From: Rhodocollybia butyracea
Taxonomy: Eukaryota; Basidiomycota; Agaricomycetes; Agaricales; Omphalotaceae
Reading direction: 5' to 3'
DNA length: 64,000 nt
Assembly (NCBI GenBank): GCA_015501585.1
Contig: JADNRY010000029.1
Coordinates: forward strand, 62,001-126,000
Shown: positions 60,286 through 64,000 of the stretch, in pieces
Layout: each line of letters begins with the position of its first letter
Numbering within the stretch: position 1 is the stretch's first letter
Translations under genes and position numbers: made by a program
The notes under the pieces: model-generated
Told to the model about the DNA's origin: nothing
Databases searched by the model: none
Seen by the model: only the letters and a program-made list of their open reading frames with translations

Positions 60286-60451
60286 TGTTGGATATTTATC
60301 CTGGGCTGCTCAATCAAGGCTGTGGACAAACACATATATACAAATGATGTGTAACTACAACCCTTGATAACAATCTAATAGTAGTCTTGAACCGCCATCT
60401 CAGAGCCATCTCAGAGCCATCTAAGAGTCTAGGAGTCTTTATTAACCAACA
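60286..60451 (+). repeat. 5' LTR (166 bp)
   Basis: Begins TGTTGGATATTTATCC, ends TTTATTAACCAACA. Identical to 61738-61903. Contains a short internal direct repeat CATCTCAGAGC. Confidence 0.93.
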
Positions 60452-60463
60452 GGTTATGGGCCC
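60452..60463 (+). promoter_or_regulatory. Primer-binding site, half-tRNA type (initiator tRNA-Met anticodon region)
   Basis: GGTTATGGGCCC abuts the LTR. Its complement GGGCCCATAACC contains the CAT anticodon and flanking loop/stem bases of a eukaryotic initiator tRNA-Met. Copia and yeast Ty5 use this internal (half-tRNA) priming rather than the tRNA 3' end. Confidence 0.75.
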
Positions 60464-60592
60464 CGTGTCCACACTATACATCTAGGAGTTTTATTCATCA
60501 TCTAGGAGCTTTACTTTTCACCCAATCACTCAATCTCACTCATTTCATCATCCCATCCCCAATCCCTTTTCAACGACTCATATTCATTCACT

Positions 60593-61690
60593 ATGGCCAC
60601 ACTTTCAGCTCTTCTTAATCTTGGAAGGAACATTCCCCTACTTTCCACTACAAATGCTGATGACTGGAGCAACTGGAAAGAGGATGTTCTGCAAATGGTG
60701 CTTAGTGCAGATGGTCAGAGCGCCAAGATTGCCACAGGGTTGACTTCACGTCCATCAGAGGCTGCTGATGCCAAGGAATGGGATCGACTCAACTCACAGG
60801 CTGCGTCCATCATTAAATCCCTCACTAATCGAGACTGCCGAAACATCTACAAGGATAAGACAAATGCTTCCGAAATCTGGAGTGCACTTGTCTCCTATTT
60901 TGAAAAATCATCATTTTCCTCACGTTCAGCTACACGTGCTGCCTATCACCGCATTATGCATGATCCGCTTAAACCAACCAAAGTCTATCTTGATGCTTTG
61001 GATGATATGCGTGCTTGTCTTCAGGCACTACTCCCTTCCGGTGAAACAATCTCTGATAGTTATCACAAGGATATCATGCTCCAGAACCTTCATTCATCAT
61101 TTGAGGCCTGGAAAACATCTCTTCTCGCCCAACCTACTGGCGAGCCCAATCTTAAAACCTGCCGCACTGTTCTTGAGAGTGCTATGGTTTCATTTGACCC
61201 TGAGAAGAGAGCCGATGAAATTTTAGATGGGATTAATAACCCATCTGAACCATCCTCCCGTGTAGAGGCTGCTCATGCTTATGCTACAGCTTTCCGAAAG
61301 GGAAGTAAAGGAGGAAGTCGGAATGGATCTGGTACTAGGGAAAGTTTTAGTGGTAGAGGGGGAGGAAGAGGGGGAGCTTCCAATGGAAGCGGCCATGAAG
61401 ATGGACAAGGATTTATAGACAGTCGCGGAAATCGCTGGTGCGATATGTCTATGGATGGCTGTCACCGTTGTGGAGGTATGTCGCACAAGGCTTCTAACTG
61501 TGTCAAGGACATGCCAGAGGAAGTCAAGCACTGGTGTCTTAACCGCACATATGACACTGCGCACATCACTCACAATCCTCCCAATAACATCTCTTCACAT
61601 TTCATTGCTCCTATTGATACTTATGGTTTTTCTGCTCATCCTACTTGTCCACCCTTTGAAGAGGAGGAGTATATTGATTTTCATGCTTGA
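60593..61690 (+). CDS. Gag polyprotein of copia-type element (UBN2-like) with CCHC zinc knuckle
   Basis: Intact 365-residue ORF. The N-terminal two-thirds match the copia-type Gag fold: NADDWSNWKEDVLQMV, then EIWSALVSYFEKSSF and YLDALDDMRACLQAL. A Gly/Arg/Ser-rich linker (residues about 235-265) follows. One zinc knuckle CHRCGGMSHKASNC (residues 290-303, spacing CX2CX4HX4C) would bind the RNA genome. The tail is acidic (FEEEEYIDFHA) and the stop is followed within 50 nt by the purine tract. Gag would form virus-like particles that package the element RNA. No Pol fusion or frameshift site is seen, so this is a natural gag-only unit, not a truncated reading frame. Confidence 0.92.
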   Translation: MATLSALLNLGRNIPLLSTTNADDWSNWKEDVLQMVLSADGQSAKIATGLTSRPSEAADAKEWDRLNSQAASIIKSLTNRDCRNIYKDKTNASEIWSALVSYFEKSSFSSRSATRAAYHRIMHDPLKPTKVYLDALDDMRACLQALLPSGETISDSYHKDIMLQNLHSSFEAWKTSLLAQPTGEPNLKTCRTVLESAMVSFDPEKRADEILDGINNPSEPSSRVEAAHAYATAFRKGSKGGSRNGSGTRESFSGRGGGRGGASNGSGHEDGQGFIDSRGNRWCDMSMDGCHRCGGMSHKASNCVKDMPEEVKHWCLNRTYDTAHITHNPPNNISSHFIAPIDTYGFSAHPTCPPFEEEEYIDFHA

Positions 61691-61728
61691 TTATATTTAT
61701 AGCTTAGGGGGAGCTCTCTTTGTTTCGC

Positions 61729-61737
61729 AGAGGGGAG
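61729..61737 (+). promoter_or_regulatory. Polypurine tract
   Basis: AGAGGGGAG directly before the 3' LTR; a second purine run (AGGGGGAG) lies about 25 nt upstream. Confidence 0.75.
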
Positions 61738-61903
61738 TGTTGGATATTTATCCTGGGCTGCTCAATCAAGGCTGTGGACAAACACATATATACAAATGAT
61801 GTGTAACTACAACCCTTGATAACAATCTAATAGTAGTCTTGAACCGCCATCTCAGAGCCATCTCAGAGCCATCTAAGAGTCTAGGAGTCTTTATTAACCA
61901 ACA
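61738..61903 (+). repeat. 3' LTR (166 bp)
   Basis: Identical to the 5' LTR; followed by the TACTA target duplication. Confidence 0.93.
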
Positions 61904-61908
61904 TACTA

Positions 61909-62177
61909 ACCATGTTATTGGCAAAAACAAAGAGTAGTCGTTCTCCTATGTTCTCAGGGTTTGCTGAGAGCGAGTTACTGGGATCTACAGAATAGATGTC
62001 AAGATGACATGCCAGATAGGATTCGCTAGGATTAGTGTAAACTGAGTCACATAGACTGCTATTATCACATGTTAATAACTGCTTTTTAACTCACTGTAAC
62101 AGGCCTCTGAAGATCAAACGTTCATAGCAGTGAACGTTATTAAGACCTTTTCCAGTTAGCACCACCCTACTAGCTAT
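61909..62177. other. Spacer between retroelement and duplication unit 2
   Basis: Short unique sequence with no recognisable feature. Confidence 0.4.
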
Positions 62178-63540
62178 CAATAGGGAAACATAAATGTCCA
62201 GACCTCCCACTGCCTCTGGTAATGCACCTGGACCACCTCTCAGATCAAGTTCTGCAGGCTGCATAGCTCCCAGGGGAACGGGGGTTATTGCCTATACGGT
62301 GGCTGGTGCGACTGTGAACCGACGGACGGTCATGGACTGAAGGTGCTTGTTGACGGCTCCTGTTCTCTCCTGTTCACATAATGGCTAGATGAGTGCAGCC
62401 ACTGGAGCGGGTGCCTATTTTGGCAACGCTCATGAGTTGAGCTCTGCAGCTGTAGTTTTCCCCGACAGATAATTCTGCCGAACTTTATGCTGTTAAACGC
62501 CCAAGGCACCGCTGCATCTCGAACTATCAAGATTCAACAGATGTTATTCATGCTTAGTGCTTAGTGCTTGTTTTTACAGCTTTAAAATCATGTCGGGGAT
62601 GTTGGAACTGTCAGTTATAAGGCGACTGTTTTGTCCTCAAGTCGTCAGTAAATCACCAGTACTCCTACAATGTCCTCAGCGAGCCGTATGTTCTTGGCCC
62701 TCGCTACCTTATCCCATGCTGTCTTGAATATCCTGGCTTTCTCTCTCGCCATCCCAGCAGATCCCGTTTCAAACATATCATTCCCGGTAATCTGGGAGCG
62801 CGATTCGACTGATCCTACTGTCTTCTCTCTGGGTCAGCAGCTCGAGGACTCATCGACGGGCCAATTTTCAGGAGGCGGAATTTTTGCGAATATAAGTGGA
62901 ACACAGGGACAATCAGTCAGTCCGCAGGCCGTCAATTTGACTGTGAACGACTCTGGGTATGTTTAAAAGTCTTTTCGGAGCTCGGTGGATGTTAATATAC
63001 GCCTTCAATGGTCTACTTAGAACTTTCGTCATATACGGACTGGTGATAGGGTTCGGCTCAGTTTTTTGCACCAATGTTTGTATTATGTTGATATCTCCTT
63101 CATCTAGAACCGCGACAAGTACATTCTACACCAGTCCCACCTTTGTTGTCCTTGGTCCTGCCCAAGCAGCAAGCACAATTTCTGTCAATCCGGCTGAAAC
63201 GTAGGACCACGCTATCCAGGGAAAATTATTATCTGACAGTACTGGCAGATACCTAGGGACATCGTTTCCATTGACCCCGACATCTACAACTTCCATACCA
63301 AGCTCCCCGACCAGTACCTCTACCTCTAACAGCTTGGCCTCTACTCCAGAGGCTTCCCCGACAAGCTCTACTAAATCAGGGAAGAGTACCAAGTGCGTTC
63401 TTTTTCAAGAGAGTGTTATCCACACTAACTTGAAATCAGAAATAAGATAGGCGACATCATTGGCGATGTTATAGCAGGTCTCATTGCGCTTAGCGTCTTG
63501 CTGTTCCTGGTAGGATTTTTGTTCTCAGCTTGCTGTAGGC
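62178..63540. repeat. Segmental duplication, unit 2 (of 57948-59640)
   Basis: Colinear with unit 1 but shorter, since it lacks the extra promoter copy. Same orientation. Confidence 0.8.
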
Positions 63541-63551
63541 ATCATTGGTAG
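62670..63551 (+). CDS. Ser/Thr-rich single-pass membrane protein, copy 2
   Basis: Start MSSASRMFLALATLSHAVLN is a signal peptide. Mature part: DPVSNISFPVIWERDSTDPT, FSLGQQLEDSSTGQFSGGGI and NLTVNDSG. Introns join to TSTFYTSPTFVVLGPAQAAS, then a Ser/Thr/Pro-rich stalk (SIPSSPTSTSTSNSLASTPE) likely O-mannosylated. The codon mutated to a stop in copy 1 is TCA here, so the frame continues through an intron into a helix (IIGDVIAGLIALSVLLFLVG, FLFSACC) and stops at 63551. The cytosolic tail is only a few residues; a further intron could extend it. Family function unknown, probably a wall or membrane surface protein. Confidence 0.68.
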
Positions 63552-63894
63552 GGTACTTGGCTGCTTAAGGGAATTTTAGGTATGCCTCGATGTATAAACT
63601 CTTTCATAGTCTGTGTAGATTCCCAAATGACGGGGGCGAGTGTTGTGATTGAAAGTTTTGAGCACTTGATAACAGCTGTAATCGGTACATATTCGGAAAT
63701 AAATAGAGAACCCGGCCACCTGATCCAGAACAAGGGAACAAACAGCTTTCACAGTAAATTTTGCAGCCCAGAAATGCACAAACGCACGGAGCCGTGAGTG
63801 ACGGCATCAATTGATCTGCCGCTGCCGATGCGATTCAAAATTCCCAGATGCTCTTCCACCGGCAACCGGCATCCTCAACACCTCATTTTCGTCC

Positions 63895-64000
63895 TCACAG
63901 ATGTAGATTGTTAGCTATGGATCTCAGTTTGGCTTTCATATCATGCAGAGGATCGGTGTTGGGATCTTTTGGAGTACAGTAAACGGGCGAGGGGATGTGA
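63895..64000 (-). CDS. Possible C-terminal exon of a gene running off the right edge
   Basis: A minus-strand open frame enters from position 64000 and reads PKDPNTDPLHDMKAKLRSIA with a few more residues before the stop at 63895. Composition is protein-like, but at about 34 codons it cannot be assigned. Confidence 0.3.
   Translation of the reverse strand, partial: HIPSPVYCTPKDPNTDPLHDMKAKLRSIANNLHL

Larger units (their letters stand above)
60281..61908 (+). mobile_element. Gag-only Ty1/copia-type LTR element (TR-GAG-like), complete and young
   Basis: Two identical 166-bp LTRs (60286-60451 and 61738-61903) start TG and end CA. They are flanked by a perfect 5-bp target duplication TACTA (60281-60285 and 61904-61908). 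A primer-binding site follows the 5' LTR directly and a purine tract precedes the 3' LTR. The only gene is gag; there is no protease, integrase, reverse transcriptase or RNase H, and no room for them in 1.6 kb. It must use the Pol of a full-length copia element elsewhere in the genome. Identical LTRs show very recent insertion. Confidence 0.92.

Noticed and set aside
61741..61799. Coding extension of gag into the 3' LTR
   Set aside because: The ORF at 61455-61799 is in another frame; the true gag frame stops at 61690, before the polypurine tract.

Overview
The window looks like nuclear DNA of a filamentous basidiomycete, most likely an Agaricomycete. Genes are packed with short (about 45-65 nt) GT-AG introns. 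Several products belong to families I know from Agaricomycetes: F-box/LRR proteins, aminoglycoside-phosphotransferase-like kinases, secreted A1 aspartic proteases, a cysteine-rich single-pass membrane protein with a CCCN motif, DM9-repeat proteins and stand-alone SRA-YDG proteins. No bacterial operon structure, rRNA, tRNA or CRISPR array was seen.

Left part (1-26 kb). An APH-type kinase runs off the left edge. It is followed by a tandem duplication of a secreted aspartic protease gene (2838-4951 and 5942-8092, both minus strand), a cyclophilin with a one-base frame break, and an amidase-signature enzyme (9967-12037). A gene-poor stretch covers 12-17.2 kb. Then come the CCCN membrane protein, an F-box/LRR gene, a Kre9-like GPI-anchored wall protein, a short protein made almost only of an SRA-YDG (modified-cytosine reader) domain, and the first copy of an atypical SDR.

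Middle part (26-35 kb). This is a plastic region. A 1.2-kb non-autonomous DNA transposon with perfect 44-bp terminal inverted repeats and a TAA target duplication sits at 27116-28325. The SDR gene and its flanks are duplicated at 30.2-31.75 kb. A truncated pseudogene lies on one side of that second copy, and its intact parent gene (33507-34449) lies beyond the other side. About 1.4 kb of foreign, minisatellite-bearing sequence splits the second copy from its right flank.

Right part (35-64 kb). Mostly housekeeping or conserved genes: a retinol-dehydrogenase-like SDR, a 7-TM protein, a DM9-repeat lectin-like protein, fimbrin (four CH domains), a bestrophin-family channel and a large Ser/Pro-rich protein with a C-terminal RRM-like segment. 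Two duplicated single-pass membrane protein genes (58780 and 62670) close the window. Between them lies a complete, very young, gag-only Ty1/copia-type element with identical 166-bp LTRs, a TACTA target duplication and a primer site matching the anticodon region of initiator tRNA-Met.

Three genes (SRA protein, fimbrin, retinol-dehydrogenase-like SDR) can be read through only by using GC-AG introns. Three others (cyclophilin, F-box, RRM protein) contain single-base frame breaks that look more like assembly indels than decay. All exon boundaries are my own reading of splice sites; CDS coordinates are genomic spans including introns.
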